64,000 bases of DNA from Polytrichum commune (GCA_950295325.1 OX485805.1:54398758-54462757); one strand, 5' to 3'; positions 13,502 through 26,250 are shown, counted from the stretch's first letter. Made by a program: numbers and translations. The notes: a model not told the origin generated them from the letters alone.

Positions 13502-13833
13502 TGAAAACTACCACACTCGGCGACTCTAGTGAACTTAATATGTTTGATATCATCTTAATGTACTTTTAAACCCATATCCTTTTGGTATCCCAGACTTTTA
13601 AATCAATTTCATTTCATTGACTTTCATACTGCCAGGAAGTTGACAGAACAGTTGATTCTGGCATAAGTTTGTTCCACGTGTTCTTAGACTTTTAATATAT
13701 CAAACTAGCTTACACACTGCACAAGCAATCAAATAATATATTTATGTGCACAATAATTCAGACAACTTAGGAGCTGAAAAATGACGAAACAGCTCTCAAA
13801 AAGTTGAACAGTTACTCAATGGTCATCTCTCTG

Positions 13834-13864
<31 letters not shown>

Positions 13865-15439
13865 TATAATGGGTAGAAGAAGTGTTCAAGGAAGCCACTT
13901 GATGCAGCCACTGAGTGGCTGTAATTATAACCTAAGTAATAAAGTTTATGATGCCGCCATATCACGGCATGCCAGTGCCAAGTCAATAACATTCTTGATG
14001 TAAACAAAACATACACACATGAGCAAGGGGTTGGCAAGTCTGGCAGAGGAAGGAATTTGCCTCTTTCGAGGATAGCCACCAGTTCTCATATGATGTTTTC
14101 AGTTCTCATTTTTTAATAAATTGTTTTCCTTGTTCTTAGTGCCCCCGCCAAAAATCCATTTGCACATAAATGAATGGGGAGAATCGACTGCTAGTCACGG
14201 ATGAACTGTTTGAGTTTGAGAAATAGCCAGATGAAATTGAATACTTCAGGAAAATTATTGATCTTTTTAGAGGAATTTAGAGAATATATGCTTCAATTAA
14301 ATAAAGAAGTACTGAAGGATGTCAACACGTAACCAGTTGTACTTGGAAACATTACGGTCTCCTCCAGTTATGCCCCAAAACCTCCATGAACATCGTGCAC
14401 ACGCACTGTCTACATCTCCACCCTTCCGTCTTCGAAAGGGTGGATGTTCACAAGACTTAAGGTACACAACCCTTATTCAATTGTTTTTCTTATTAGGACA
14501 ACAATATTTGAGTGGTATGTGGTTTTGTGTGGTTTCAAGAACATACACCACAAAGACTTGTGTTTAAATGAGATTGGATTATGTGTTCAAAATATGATAA
14601 CCATTCTAAGCTCTTATAGGCAACATAATTGGGGGGAGGGGGGCTTATATGACCATTTAAGTGAATGAGCACAAGTATAATGAATAAGATAATCATATAA
14701 GCTCCAAAAATCACGAGGAAAGTGGCTACGATTGCAATCTACATTCGCTAACCATCTTGTACTAAATGTGTGTTTCATATCCTAGAAGAAGTGGGCTATT
14801 AAGAAAAAGAATTCATTTAAGACCCATCCAGGTTACCAAGGGTGAGTGGTTGAATGTTCACAACATCCACTGAGGGAGAGGACGAACCGGGGGAGGGTAG
14901 GGTGAAAATATTGCTTACCATTTTAGAGTTTGAAGATTGTGATACTATACTAAATTAACCCCTAAATCAAGGCCATAGCCTCTAGACTAGCCTAGTAAAT
15001 TTGAATTGGGATGAATCATCAGCCAACATATAGGGGGTTAGTTTTCAATATTACCATTGTATAGGTGTAAGGAAATTAAACCATCTTTGAAACTCCAAAT
15101 GTCAATCAAGGGTCAAATATATTGAAGGGGTTGGGGGCACAAAGGCTATAAAACTGCCAATTTCTCCCATTGATGCCACCTTCCTAGCTTTCTGGTAGCT
15201 AAATAAAAAGTTGGATCTTCATTGAAATGCCAATTGGGAACAAGGGTTTACCTCCCTAACAGATTGCCAACTCTCGAAAAATGGTGGGGGGGAGAAACAT
15301 AACCCATCATTTTGGGAAACAATAAGAACACAACATCTAGTCTCCGATGTTTAAATTTAACATTCTAATATTTTTGTAAAGTCATCTTTGAGGTGGGGTG
15401 TCACTAAACTAACAAAAACGGCAACTCATTTGCACATGT
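13865..15439. other. no gene recognised
   Basis: AT-rich with G-run patches (14631-14643, 15283-15291). No coding or repeat structure is supported. Confidence 0.5.
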
Positions 15440-15545
15440 AGTGTGGCTGCAAGGTTCAAAACACTTGGTTTCACCTCTCCAGTCCTAAATGGTTTTTTGC
15501 GAAAATCTACAGTTTTGGATGTGTGTGGCCTCCACTCAAGGGCCT
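15440..15545 (+). repeat. dispersed repeat pair, copy 1
   Basis: It matches 49337-49442 on the same strand: GTTTCACCTCTCCAGTCC/GTTTCACCTCTCCGGTCC, AAATGG(C)TTTT, and GTTTTGGATGTGTGTGGCCT against GTTTTGGGTGTATGTGGCCT, followed by CCACT. The family is not recognised. Confidence 0.75.
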
Positions 15546-15648
15546 AGATACTCCCATGCAAGTACAACCTTGCACACTTGTATGGAGAGAAGGGTATTGC
15601 AAGAGTGTCTTGGTAAACTCATATCATTTGAAAGGTGAAAATGCAACT

Positions 15649-15868
15649 ACATTGAATTGTCCTATGAGTGTGGGTTACCATTTGGAGTTGTCTGCTGCTA
15701 TAAATTTTTACCAACATTATCTTATTTTTACCAAATAAGTTATATCATGTTCTTTGATGTGCATACTAACTATATATGTAGGTCCAGTATAAAATTATAT
15801 GTTTAGAAAAATGTTATAGCAATGCATAACTCCAAATGGTAATCCACACTAATAGGACGATTCAATGT
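15649..15868. mobile_element. 220-bp MITE with terminal inverted repeats of at least 40 bp
   Basis: The left ACATTGAATTGTCCTATGAG and the inverted right ACATTGAATCGTCCTATTAG continue as TGTGGGTTACCATTTGGAGT on both arms. The arm interior (GTTACCATTTGGAGTTATGC) resembles the TATTTRGTGTCAC MITEs at 2.5 and 48 kb, suggesting a distant relation. Confidence 0.82.
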
Positions 15869-17139
15869 AAATATACACTCTAGAATCCATAATATGCCTT
15901 TTGCCACCTTAATGCCACTCCTTTTATTTTGACACCCTAGGAAATTAAAGTTTTTAGTTAAATCTCACTTCTTGTTATCACGTTTCCCTCCCACATCTCA
16001 TGGGTTTTGACATCAAATTAAACCACCAAAGAATTTAAACCACACGTTAGCATAGATCATGTTGTCATCATTAAAACTATTTACATTATTGTAATTTTGA
16101 CTTTGTGTTATTTTATAATGTTACATACTACACTAGTTCTCTTTTATCATGCATCCATGTTAACACTACAAAACTCCTTAATATTACATGCACTTTGATT
16201 GCCACAAACATGACATTGTGGAGTTTAGAGTGTATAAGGAATCAATATTTGTAAAAATTATTTTAATTTAATTAAAAATTGATATCACAAAATCTTGAAG
16301 TGGTTTGGTTAGACCCAACTAGAATCAATTGGCCTCAACCTATAGGAAGGTTCTTTTTCTTTTTCTGTTAAAAGACCTTAGAGCACTTTCATCCAAGATT
16401 GATGATTTTAACTGGACTTCAGAAAGATTCTGCCTTATGCATTTAAAAAATAGTCAAGACACCGAACTTATGATGCACCCTTTCTAAACAAAAGAGATGT
16501 TGTGTTTCATGGGCACATTGTAACGGCACTAACAACAACTAACAATTTCCACAACAACTAATTAGGTACACCTGGATACTATTCTACACTTCTCATACAG
16601 ATTTCACAAAGTAAAAATTCTCCGCCACACAAACATTTATGGATGCAATTTGAGGCTACAAATTCCACATCTATATCCAACCAAAAAATAACACACTTGC
16701 AGAGGATACCAACACTACTCAACAATGGCACACTTTTCCACCGTTGTCTTGTTATTTGAATTTGTCCGGAAGTATGGGACTTTCAGTAATGCAAGTTTAG
16801 AATCTAGTACGTAGATTTAGGAAACACAAGTGTTAGCCCTAAACCCCCACCCTTGTGCGTCGTAGTCCGGATGAGAGTTTAAGGCTTTCATACACTTGTC
16901 CAACTTCACCCATCTCTCAAACACAATCCACATGATTCACCATTGGTGATATTGAACACACAATTCTCATTTAAAGAACATTAGGCCACAAGTATTTATA
17001 AATACTCTCCTTCCTCCCTAATTGTTGTCCTTCTTCACCACAACCATCTAACCTACAGCAATAATTTGATTAAATGGCCTAATTGCTTCCTAATGGTTCT
17101 TAAGCAGTCCCAACTTACATGGAGAAAGCCATTGTTGTT
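15869..17139. other. no gene recognised
   Basis: AT-rich, no long open frame, and no repeat that I could pair with another part of the window. Confidence 0.5.
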
Positions 17140-18110
17140 CACAACAGTTGTCAACCAGGCCCATCATTACCAACCTAGTCTACCCTGTTCTACAAATTAA
17201 GCCCTGGTCCTCAACCTCTGGAGTCCTCCCAAACCGGCAGAGAGCTCTTGCCCTTGGTGGAAACCGAGGCCTACCCCCTCTACAGTCTGCCGGAGGCCTC
17301 AGGCCCTTCTGCCACGTCCTTCGTGCTTGCCCTGTGTCCGAGGTCGCTCTGCAGGCCCCTGGCTTGCCCTCAGTTCGCCTCAGCTCCTCCTCGGGCATTG
17401 TGGCGTCACACCCACTCAACCCTCCTTATTGGACATGCATTAGCCAATCACTCAGCTCCCAGCTGAAGCTTGAGGCTGAGATTTTTAGTCTGGTCCTCAG
17501 AATTTCGAAGGCAGCTCTCAGCAATGGAGTTTGGCATTCTCTAAGTCCAGCCCAATCCTCCTCATAGATTCATGATTAATAGATCCGAGGTTTCCGCAAC
17601 TGGTTCAAGCTATATGACCAACATCCCATCGCCACCATTCGGCATTCTGCCCTTCATGTTTCCAATTCCTACATCGCCAGGAATGCCTCACCAACTCCTG
17701 CCTCGTGGTCGACAATGTTGGGCCTTTCATGAACCGCAACATTCAGCACTAGCTGGTCATTTTCGGCAGTTGCCCACCCCCCTTCGGCGAGCCCCTCCAG
17801 ACCAATCCTCTTCTGTTCTCTTCTCACTTTGTGTTGTCCTTCCTACACTCTCAGCAATTTTCTGCCGGCACCCTCCTCCTTCCAAGTCCACTCAGTCTTC
17901 GTTTCCGTCCTCTCCCCCAAGGGCCACCTCCCATCTGCATCTTCCGCCGCATCCAACCTTCATCCCCATAGAGAGTGTGAGAGAGAGAGAGGCTCATGAC
18001 GAACATGGGGCCTGCTTCCGGAGGTCCGGAATTCAGGCAATTACCCTATCCAAGTGCGGAGCCCCCCCCCCTTTGAATGAACACCCTTTAACCCCGGAAT
18101 AACCAATACT
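17140..18110 (+). other. GC-rich island with open frames, function unknown
   Basis: This stretch is clearly richer in G+C than its surroundings. It holds two plus-strand open frames, 17148-17567 (139 codons) and 17572-18102 (176 codons), separated by one stop. The second is rich in Pro and Ser with no recognisable domain, and antisense frames are also open, as expected from composition alone. It could be an unrecognised exon, a transposon end or a degraded foreign insertion. I do not call a gene. Confidence 0.3.
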
Positions 18111-18539
18111 CGCACTAGCCCACTAATCCTAACCAGAATAAACAATAACTCGGCCTACGCCTTAACCCCCCGCTAAATGAAACTTTAAATCGTAACTTCT
18201 TGCAACTCCAAGCCTTCCGTACCCACAATGTAATCCATGATTCAACCTCAAGCTAGAAATCCAATGTAATGCCTAAACTAATCTTAAACTCAATTGCAAT
18301 TCTAAGCGCTAAACTCCACTCTTTTTATATTTTTGCATATTCAAACAAACACCACAGTCTAATCTTTAATAGTTTTAAAGGGTTAAAAACACATGTGTGC
18401 TCACAACAAGTTGGTTTCTAACGATTTATTTTATTTACAATACTTTCTTGATTATATTAAATATGAATTTCCCTTACAAATTATATATATTAATTTTATG
18501 GATTGCAATACCCATTTAATCTAATAATTAAAATAATAT

Positions 18540-18995
18540 AATCATTTTTTCATTTAAACTAAACTCTCAATTCTTCATTCAAACTAGTTTTCTCAATATT
18601 TTATTCAAGAATTATCAATATTTCATTAAAAAAAACTCTCACTTCTTCATTCAACCTAAGCCCTAAACCCTAAACCTAAAACTCTCAATTTTTCATTCAA
18701 ACTAAATTTTCAATTCTTTATTCAAACTAAAATCTCATTTTTTCATTGAAATTAAAATTAAAATTCTTCATCCAATATTATTTTTTATTTTTTCATTTAA
18801 AGTACACTCTCAAATTTTTATTTAAACTAAATTTTTTATTCAATCTAAACTCTCAATCATTTCCTCAAATTAAATTATATAGTCTTCAGTCAAATCAAAC
18901 CCTCAATGTTTCATTCAAAATAAACTCTCAATCCTTCATCCAAACTAAATTCTTCACTCCACTCAAATTTAATTTTCAAATTTTCACTACAACTA
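18540..18995 (+). repeat. degenerate minisatellite CTCAATTCTTCATTCAAACTAAA, with telomere-like units
   Basis: A unit of about 22-25 bp (CTCAATTCTTCATTCAAACTAA) repeats with heavy divergence for about 450 bp. CCCTAAACCCTAAACC, the plant telomere repeat, occurs within it near 18661-18676. The 84-codon open frame at 18746-19000 only reads this repeat. Confidence 0.75.
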
Positions 18996-19084
18996 ACTAG
19001 AACATGGTTGATCCACATACATATTTTGAATAGCAATAACACACGTAAATACCTACATTTTAAATACTAACCAACCAACATCAC

Positions 19085-21890
19085 GACAATGGCACATTTG
19101 ATGCATGAGATGTTGAAGCGCAAGAAGAAGGAGCCCAAGGCAAAGACATGGAGATGGTGTTGCAACAAAGCAAAGCAGACAATCCACCTTCGCGGCAAGG
19201 CGTAAGGACATGCTTCTATTGTTGCAAACTGGGCCACATTACGTGATTTTGCTACAAAGCCAACAACAATAAGAGGAAATATGCCACAAATGCGAAGGAT
19301 GAGGAAAAAATCACAATCGTAACGTAATAAATAACACATTAAAGGAGCCACACAACACATGACTTCGCATAGAACAACATTTGACACCTACGAAATAATT
19401 TCTTCATACAATGTGTTCTTGGATAATGATAGTGTGGCTGAAATCATTTGAATGAAGTCCATTGTCGTTGGAGTTGAAACGAGAGGCAAAACAATTAGAA
19501 TTCGCATCACGGACGTGTTTTACGTGCCCAAGTTGCAAGCCAACTTGCTCTCGGTGAGCAAGTTTTTGTCAAACGGATTGAAGTTGTAATTTCACGTAAA
19601 CGAATGTATTATGGGAGGTGCAAATGGCAATGTGGTTACAATAGCTCGACGTGAAGGGAATTTGTACCAAATGACCTTCACATAGATATGTGGAGCAAAT
19701 GCGGCCAGCTTTATGTGTTCACGTGAGGGAGTCGGTTCGATGGAGCTTTGGCACTGCCGACTTCGACATTTGGATGTAAGGAATGTTCATGCAATACAAA
19801 GTATGGTAAGGGACATAAACCTAGGCAAAACCTCTTGTCCCACCTCTAGATTGGTTTGCAAAGCATGCACGGAGGGGAGGGAGCATGCACGGAGGGGAGG
19901 GAGCATGCAGCAAAGTTGGGCAACGATGCGGAGAAACAAGCAACAAAAACCCTTAGAGATTGTGCATTTGGGTGTTTATGGCCCCATGAGGAACACGTCC
20001 GTGGATTGGGCAAAGTATTCTGTTACTTTTGTTAATGATTTTTTGAAGAGGGTGTGGGTTTACATGAAGAAATCTAAAAGAGAGTAGTTTGAGAGGTTTA
20101 AGGAGTTTCGATCATTTATAAAAACGCAATTGGAGCATGAAATTAAGGCATTTTGGTGGACGAGCGGAGACATCTCAAAAGATTCTGAAGCATTTTTTAT
20201 GGAACATGACATTGAGAACATGCCTCAAGACATTGGACCAGTAGAGTGTATAGGTCAAACCGTTGTCGCAATAACAAAGCGTATGCTTGAGCTCAAAAGC
20301 TTGAAAATTTGTTTTGGACGGAAACGGTGGCAAATGCGGTTTATACACTATACACTCAATGAGGGTCTTGCGCTTTGTTACACCCAAAGAAACGTGGAGC
20401 GGGAGGAAGCCTTGCATTGCACACATACATGTATTTAGAATTGTTGCTTATGCAATGGTTTCGAACGAGAAGAAGGGCAAACTCGATGTGAAAAAATAAA
20501 AATAAAAAATCAAATGCATGTTTCTCGGATAATGCGAAGGTATGAAGATGTACATGCTGATGTGTTTGGAAACAAAAAAAAATTATAAAAATTAGAGATG
20601 TTGTGTTTGAAGATGCGTCCAAGTGGGAGAAATGAAGGCTATACGGTGGTGGTGGTGGATGAATCTTCCAAATCGCCGTTGTTTGATGGCGGTGGACAAT
20701 TCATGAATGACAATGGTACTACTTACTTGTAAGCAACAACACATACATTCACTTCATGACAAAAGACACAACAAAGCAGTATGGGAAATTATGAAACTAT
20801 TAATCTCATCCGAAAAATCTCGATGCTATACTCTCATGAATGCTGGCACCTTCAATAACACACCCCAAGAAAACACCGTTCCCAATTGGCTACTCCCTTG
20901 CACATGCGGTATACAAAGATGCCATTGTAACTCCAAATTTAGACCTGATATCCTTTGTGTTAGAGGATTACCATACCAAAATGCCCCCCCCCCCACAGAC
21001 ATAGACCCCAACCTCACCATACAATTCATCGAATTCACAACTGTAATGACAGATTCTCACCAGAAACAATCGAAGCAAAAAATAGCAAATACAGACCATT
21101 AATAGACAATATTGTTGCCAGAGGATGGAAAGTTGACCCCCTTATTATAATCACTGCAGGCGCCAGAGCCACTACATACATCCCATCAATGAAGTCACTC
21201 GAAAATAAATTTAAAATACCTATGCTTACCATTAAAAACACCTTTAAAAACATCAATACTATCTCTATAAAATATGCCATGTCTATCCTCCTCCACAAAA
21301 GAAGAATAGAAAATCACCAACCGCTTCCCCAATCATTAGACCCCCCATAGATAAAGCTATAAAGCCCTAACAACTAAGCCACTCCACTCCACTCACTAAC
21401 AATGCACTAGTGAATGGATGACCACACTCATATTAAAAAATACCTAAAAACTAACCATTATGGTCCTTGTTACTGGTGATTGGTGACTATAGTGTCTACT
21501 CTCGAAAGGGAGGAGTAGATCTGTACTTCCATACCTTTGTCATGTGGGCATCGGATTGGGGGTGGATCGAACAGACACTTAATTCACGTCGGTCTCCTCC
21601 GGAGACCGAAGTTTTTTTTCTTTTTTTTCTTCTTTTTTCTTCTTGAATGACAATGAGCAAGTAGGAGGTAATGAAGTTGCAATTGAAGAGCCACGAGAAG
21701 GGTCCCCAAACATCGATGTTATTGTTGAAGAATTTGGCCATGAGCGGCAATATCCCACGAGGGAGCGGTGACCACTTGGAGAATGGTGGAAAAACCACAT
21801 TATGCCTCAATATGGTGAGGAATGGGCCAATGTGACAATATTTGAAGGTACTTTGAGTTGGACTGAATCATTTAGGCATAATATGGAGAA
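19085..21890 (+). pseudogene. Ty1/Copia retrotransposon relic (gag zinc knuckle to integrase linker), interrupted by a LINE
   Basis: Read across several frames and stops. Gag tail, then a CCHC knuckle CFYCCKLGHIT*FC (19210-19255) with a stop inside the knuckle. Protease remnant GATQHMTSHRTTFDTYEII (about 19340-19395) with the catalytic DSG lost, then DVFYVPKLQANLLSVSKF. GAG-pre-integrase MELWHCRLRHLDVRNVHAI with a C-x2-C (19740-19900). Integrase remnant LEIVHLGVYGPM (catalytic Asp replaced) and VTFVNDFLKRVWVYMKKS. Then, in a shifted frame, TPKETWSGRKPCIAHIHVF (about 20380-20440) and RDVVFEDASKW. The linker resumes after the LINE insertion at 21656 as EQVGGNEVAIEEPREG...WWKNHIMPQYGEEWANV. No reverse transcriptase, RNase H or LTR was recognised. 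A 20-bp unit (GCATGCACGGAGGGGAGGGA) is tandemly duplicated near 19864-19903. Confidence 0.85.
20716..21643 (+). mobile_element. 5'-truncated LINE 3' end with nuclease-like domain, inserted in the Copia relic
   Basis: A 928-bp insertion is flanked by the 12-bp direct repeat TGAATGACAATG at 20704-20715 and 21644-21655. Removing the insert restores the Copia linker frame (GGGQFMNDNEQVGGNE). It encodes the C-terminus of a LINE polyprotein: CYTLMNAGTFNN, VPNWLLPCTCGIQRCHC, RPDILCVRGLPY, TIQFIEFT, a 1-nt frameshift near 21042, KYRPLIDNIVARGWKVDP, LIIITAGARATTYIPS, then a stop at about 21348. RPD...IEF resembles a PD-(D/E)XK nuclease core. The 3' end is a T/C-rich tail (about 21609-21643) and not poly(A). 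No reverse transcriptase is present; this is a 5'-truncated copy made by target-primed reverse transcription. Confidence 0.85.
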
Positions 21891-24800
21891 ATTAATGGGC
21901 AATGTTAGAAACTCACTATATAAGATTGGGAAATCAAGAAACTCAATAATATTACAACTCTTCAACTACTTGCAAAATGGGATCGTTGAAGGTGAAACAA
22001 TAGATTGCTCATAGTCATAGAAATGTAATACTAGAATGAATGAGGTTGTAATAAGCCTACAAGGTTGGTTCGTAGTGGAAGAAAAGTAATCCCATATTGT
22101 TTGTAAGAACCATGTTGAAAATGAGCAATAAAGGCCAGGGAAGGGCGAGGATGACCATCTCACTCCAAGCATTGTTCATATGCCTTTGTGTATGTGTAAT
22201 ATGCTTGTGCATTCTAGAAAACAATGTTCAACTTCTCAAAAAATGAATTTGACAATGGTTATAGTGAGGGTGATAGGATGTTGTATGTGTTTCCTTTTGA
22301 CAATGATTGGAAACACTGTGGATATTATTTGTTCAAACTCTTGGGACAATTAATGGCGGTTATTCAATGGGTCATTTAAGACCATGCATAAAAGTAATAA
22401 GGACTATGAGAGGTTTTATGGGAAGATGTGACACTTGGGAGAGTAACCATCATGTTTCAAATTGGCAACTACATGTTAATAAGCTTTATTATTAAGATGT
22501 AGTATGACATTACTTAGTTGATGGCATAGTTCTTGAACAAGCAGGTTGGGTGCGCATTTTTTTCAATACTATACATGATATAAACATTTATGATTATTTA
22601 TAACTTTTTACATAATAAATAATTTATTTATCAATCAATTTGTAATTGCCTCTCATATTTTTATTGTTGTCCTCCCTAGATCAACATTAAGTAACCATGT
22701 TAAAATGAATTAAGTTCATAAATTGCATTAGGTGAGGAGTTTTGATATCACAAAGTTAGAGGAATTCAAAGATCTCCTTAGCTCTGATCAATACGCAAAA
22801 TGTCTTAAAAAGGGTTGAAAGGTACTTGGTATATCATATTCTCTCACATTTGAGTTCTCCACTTAATTTCTTTACAAGGTGAATGTTATTTTGTGTTTCA
22901 TAGTATTTTTATCGTTTAGTTTACATTAATGATTTATGACTCATATGGTTTTTATTTTGTGTGTAATGTGAGATAGCTTCTATGATTACAAAAAATTATC
23001 TCATAAATACAATGAGAAAACCCTCCTCAATCAAGGACGGCAAAAAGAGTATAGGACACCATTTAGAATGCCACTTTGAAAAAATGTTTTATTGTTGAAA
23101 GAAGTTCAAAGAATCATTAGTCATCACTAATCCTGTGAATAGTGTCGAGTTTTGATTGAGATAAATTATGGTTTGTGTTGGTCTATGTCTTGGTTTTTCA
23201 TTATTAACTTAGTTATTGACATAAAATATGTATTTCTAAACATTAAGTTATGTTTTTACTTTTCATTTTATGTTGTCTTCATTCACATAATCATTGTCAT
23301 CCTAGTTTGATCTACCATGATTCAAATGGTTTTTTTTTGTTTGATAGGTATTTCATTCACCAGCTATTGGCTTCTAGTGTAATATCATTTACCGCCCTTT
23401 TCAAGCAATTTTTTTTTTGTCATGGATTGTTAAGTCTATTGACCTTTGCATTTTATCGGCAACTCAAAGAAAAATTTGGAATTGTCCAGCATTGAAAGAA
23501 TGTCCTTAGTTTCTAAAGTGTCCTCTTACATTTCATACGATGAAAGAAGAGGAGATTGGAAAGGATGCATGTCCAATAGACTTACATGCACGTGATGTTG
23601 ATATGATAGATGATGAAGTTGAGATGGCAAAGAAAGAGGTCCAACTATAGGGGAAAGGTAAACAACAACGTGGTGCAAAAACCAAAAAATGTGTTTCTTA
23701 AGTTGTTGTTGTTGCATCCAAGTCATAGTCTTCAACTCCCACTCCCATTTCATCTTTACGGAAGGGATCTATGTCTCTCCCCACTTTGCGTATTTTACAT
23801 TTTTAGTAGTTACCAAAAGTCATTTGTCAATGATACGTCACCTTCAAGGAAACCTTATTCGGTCTTGTTGGAGAAGATGTCAATACCAACAATGATGATA
23901 ATGGTGCAAGTCACAATCCATTGATGGTGAAAATGTTCAATTTTGTTAAGAAAGTTAGTTCATTATGCTTTTTGAGAGTTTTCTATTATATTTCAGTCTT
24001 TTCACTACATGCAAAATGTAATGTTATCAGTTTTAATCATTGTTTTCATTATGTGTTCTTAGGTTGGCTTCACACGGAAGAGAAAGGTGTCTTCCAAGGC
24101 TTGGTCATTTAGAAGGTTTGCTTTAATCATTCTTGACTTACCAAAGGTCTTCTTGTGCCCAATGTGTCCTCTCGTACTACCATCCCTTCTTGAAATGTTC
24201 ACAAGAGCAAGAACATTGTGGCCATCTTTGATTTTAATTTATTTTTAATTTATTTTTACTTTTTACTTTTTGCCTATTTCATTGATGGCAACCTTTTTCT
24301 TTCTATTTGTCCTTGAGAAGAATGATGTGTGGGACGATATAAAACCATTTGCGGCTTCTTATGATTTTGTGTTGCGGAAGGATTGTGTTGTATTTGTTTG
24401 TGAAAGTCTGGGTTCGAAACCCTATAAGATTCCCTTAGGAAGCCAGTGTCGTGGTAAAATGTAATCCCTTTACTAAGTCTAAATGGTGACATCTACCAAC
24501 CACTTTCGTAGTTTCTGGGTTTTGTTGGGGTTATTCATTAAAAATTTGTACTTTTAATGCTAAAATACCACAAATATAGAGTGCTAGTGGTTGTATTTTT
24601 ATAAAAAAAAATATATATATATATTACCTCATTGCTCATGTGTAACTGCTCACATGATAGCATCCCCCCAATACCCATTGACCAAAATGTCACTTGATGA
24701 CATGTATTAGCTCGTTTGACATCTAAGTAACATCTAAAATTCTATCATTTGTGACAGTTTATATTATACAATATAAAATCTAAGATCTATCAAAGAACAT

Positions 24801-25628
24801 TTCATTTTTATATGTCAAAAGTATCATAATTGATTTTAAAAAACCAAAGGGAGGGGACCCAACTAATCCAGTTCTTTGGAAAACTAACTTTTATGGTTGA
24901 CAAAAAGAGAGATAACTTTTAATGAAAGTGAGATTAATTGCCCTTACAAAACACCTCACCAGTAACAACTCTAACAAGTTTGCCTCAAATCCAAAATACG
25001 TCCAAGACAGTGAACAATAGCGAGCTAGAGAAAGGGAGTCAAAGGGCAACATTATCTAATTGAAGACACTTGGATATAAAGAGGACGGTGGCTGATGCCA
25101 TGTCAGCAATAATTGGGGTAATGGCGCAAACTTCGAGACTAGACTTGCCCACCCACCCAACCATTTAAAATGTCACCTCCTCCTTTCTTCCAATAATTAG
25201 ACTAGACCATAGAATCATAGCCCTTTGATCTGGTCTCTAACACCATCGGTGCTTTGTTGATGGGATTGGGTTGAATTAAGTTAGGCCACCACTCACTTCA
25301 TTACAATAATTTAAACCCAAAGTAAGAAGTTGCATAAAGTTGCCGTGAGCAAGACTAAACTCTTCTTCAGGGGACATACATAACATTATTCAGATCCATA
25401 ACAGTGTTTTGTGGGACTGACAATATTCCACAAAAATATTCTCTGGTATTTTGTACATTCAGTCTAATGATGTTTTTTGGAGGTGTGCTATTTATTGTTC
25501 CGGAGTTGGTGTGTGATCTCCCATGTATTGTGCGGAGCGGAATTTGGTGATTTGTGTTATTTAGGCATCCGTATTTTGTTTGGTTTCCTAGTAGTGGTTT
25601 GAGAATTTCCAGTCTAATTGGTTATCCA
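21891..25628. other. no gene recognised
   Basis: Possibly the decayed remainder of the Copia element near its left edge. Frames up to 104 codons (23610-23924) lack domains. A tRNA-like T-arm sequence GGGTTCGAAACCC at 24411-24423 has no matching A box. Confidence 0.45.
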
Positions 25629-26250
25629 TTACGATGCATAGGGGAATATTTGGGTGTGCTTGATGGTGAGCCTAGTGTGTTCCATTTGTACATGGGATTG
25701 TAGATATCTAATGATACCTATCATGTTTGTGGTTGAAGGGGGTTTGGCTAGCCGGTATGGGATAGTGTGTGCGACATGTATGTGAGGCACTAGGGTTATG
25801 GTACTTTTAAGGGCACCTTTGTTTGCTAGTGTATATGCCAATTCATCGCCTTGAATGCATATGTGTGCTTGGACTCTGTGTATGGTGATTTTGTGTTGGG
25901 ACCAAATGATAAAGTGTACTATTGATGCTATCTGGAGTTTGGCAAGGTGGTTGTGTTGGGTGGATTGGCGTCTATTGTGGTTGTTTATGAGGTCTATATT
26001 GTTGAGGCTATCAATAAATATGTGTATGTTGTGTGGGGTGTTTTGGGTGATGGCTAATGCTAGTCATATAGCATACATATACGTGTGGAGTATGTTTTAA
26101 AATCTCAAGAGTTGTTGTTGTCTTTTAGCTAGATGCATGGTGTTGATTAGGCTATATACTCTTGAGCCTATGATGTTGCCATTGCATTTGCCGTATGGTG
26201 GCATGAATGATCCGTCTATGTATATGCTATGAAGGGGTTGTATTTCAAAC
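25629..26250 (-). pseudogene. LINE RNase H domain relic
   Basis: Minus-strand translation, with at least one frameshift and stops, gives IYIDGSFMPPYGKCNG (first catalytic Asp kept), GSRVYSLINTMHLAKR, a damaged LRAE region, NIHIFIDSLNNIDLINNH (third acidic position kept), KLQIASIVHFIIWSQHKIT and IHRVQAHICIQGDELAYTLA. The last is the usual GNExADxLA box with Asp replaced by Tyr. The block order is that of RNase H type I domains in plant LINEs. About 70 codons of open sequence follow to 25629 without a nuclease domain. It may be the domain upstream of the nuclease-bearing fragments at 20.7 and 46.4 kb, but no overlap proves this. Confidence 0.8.

Noticed and set aside
17572..18102. 176-codon Pro/Ser-rich frame as a gene
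   Set aside because: The product is low-complexity, no family is recognised, and open frames on several strands are expected from the GC-rich composition.
18746..19000. 84-codon frame as a gene
   Set aside because: It only translates the 22-25-bp minisatellite.
24390..24440. tRNA gene or SINE around GGGTTCGAAACCC
   Set aside because: The T-arm-like sequence is good, but no A box, acceptor-stem pairing or anticodon arm could be placed upstream.
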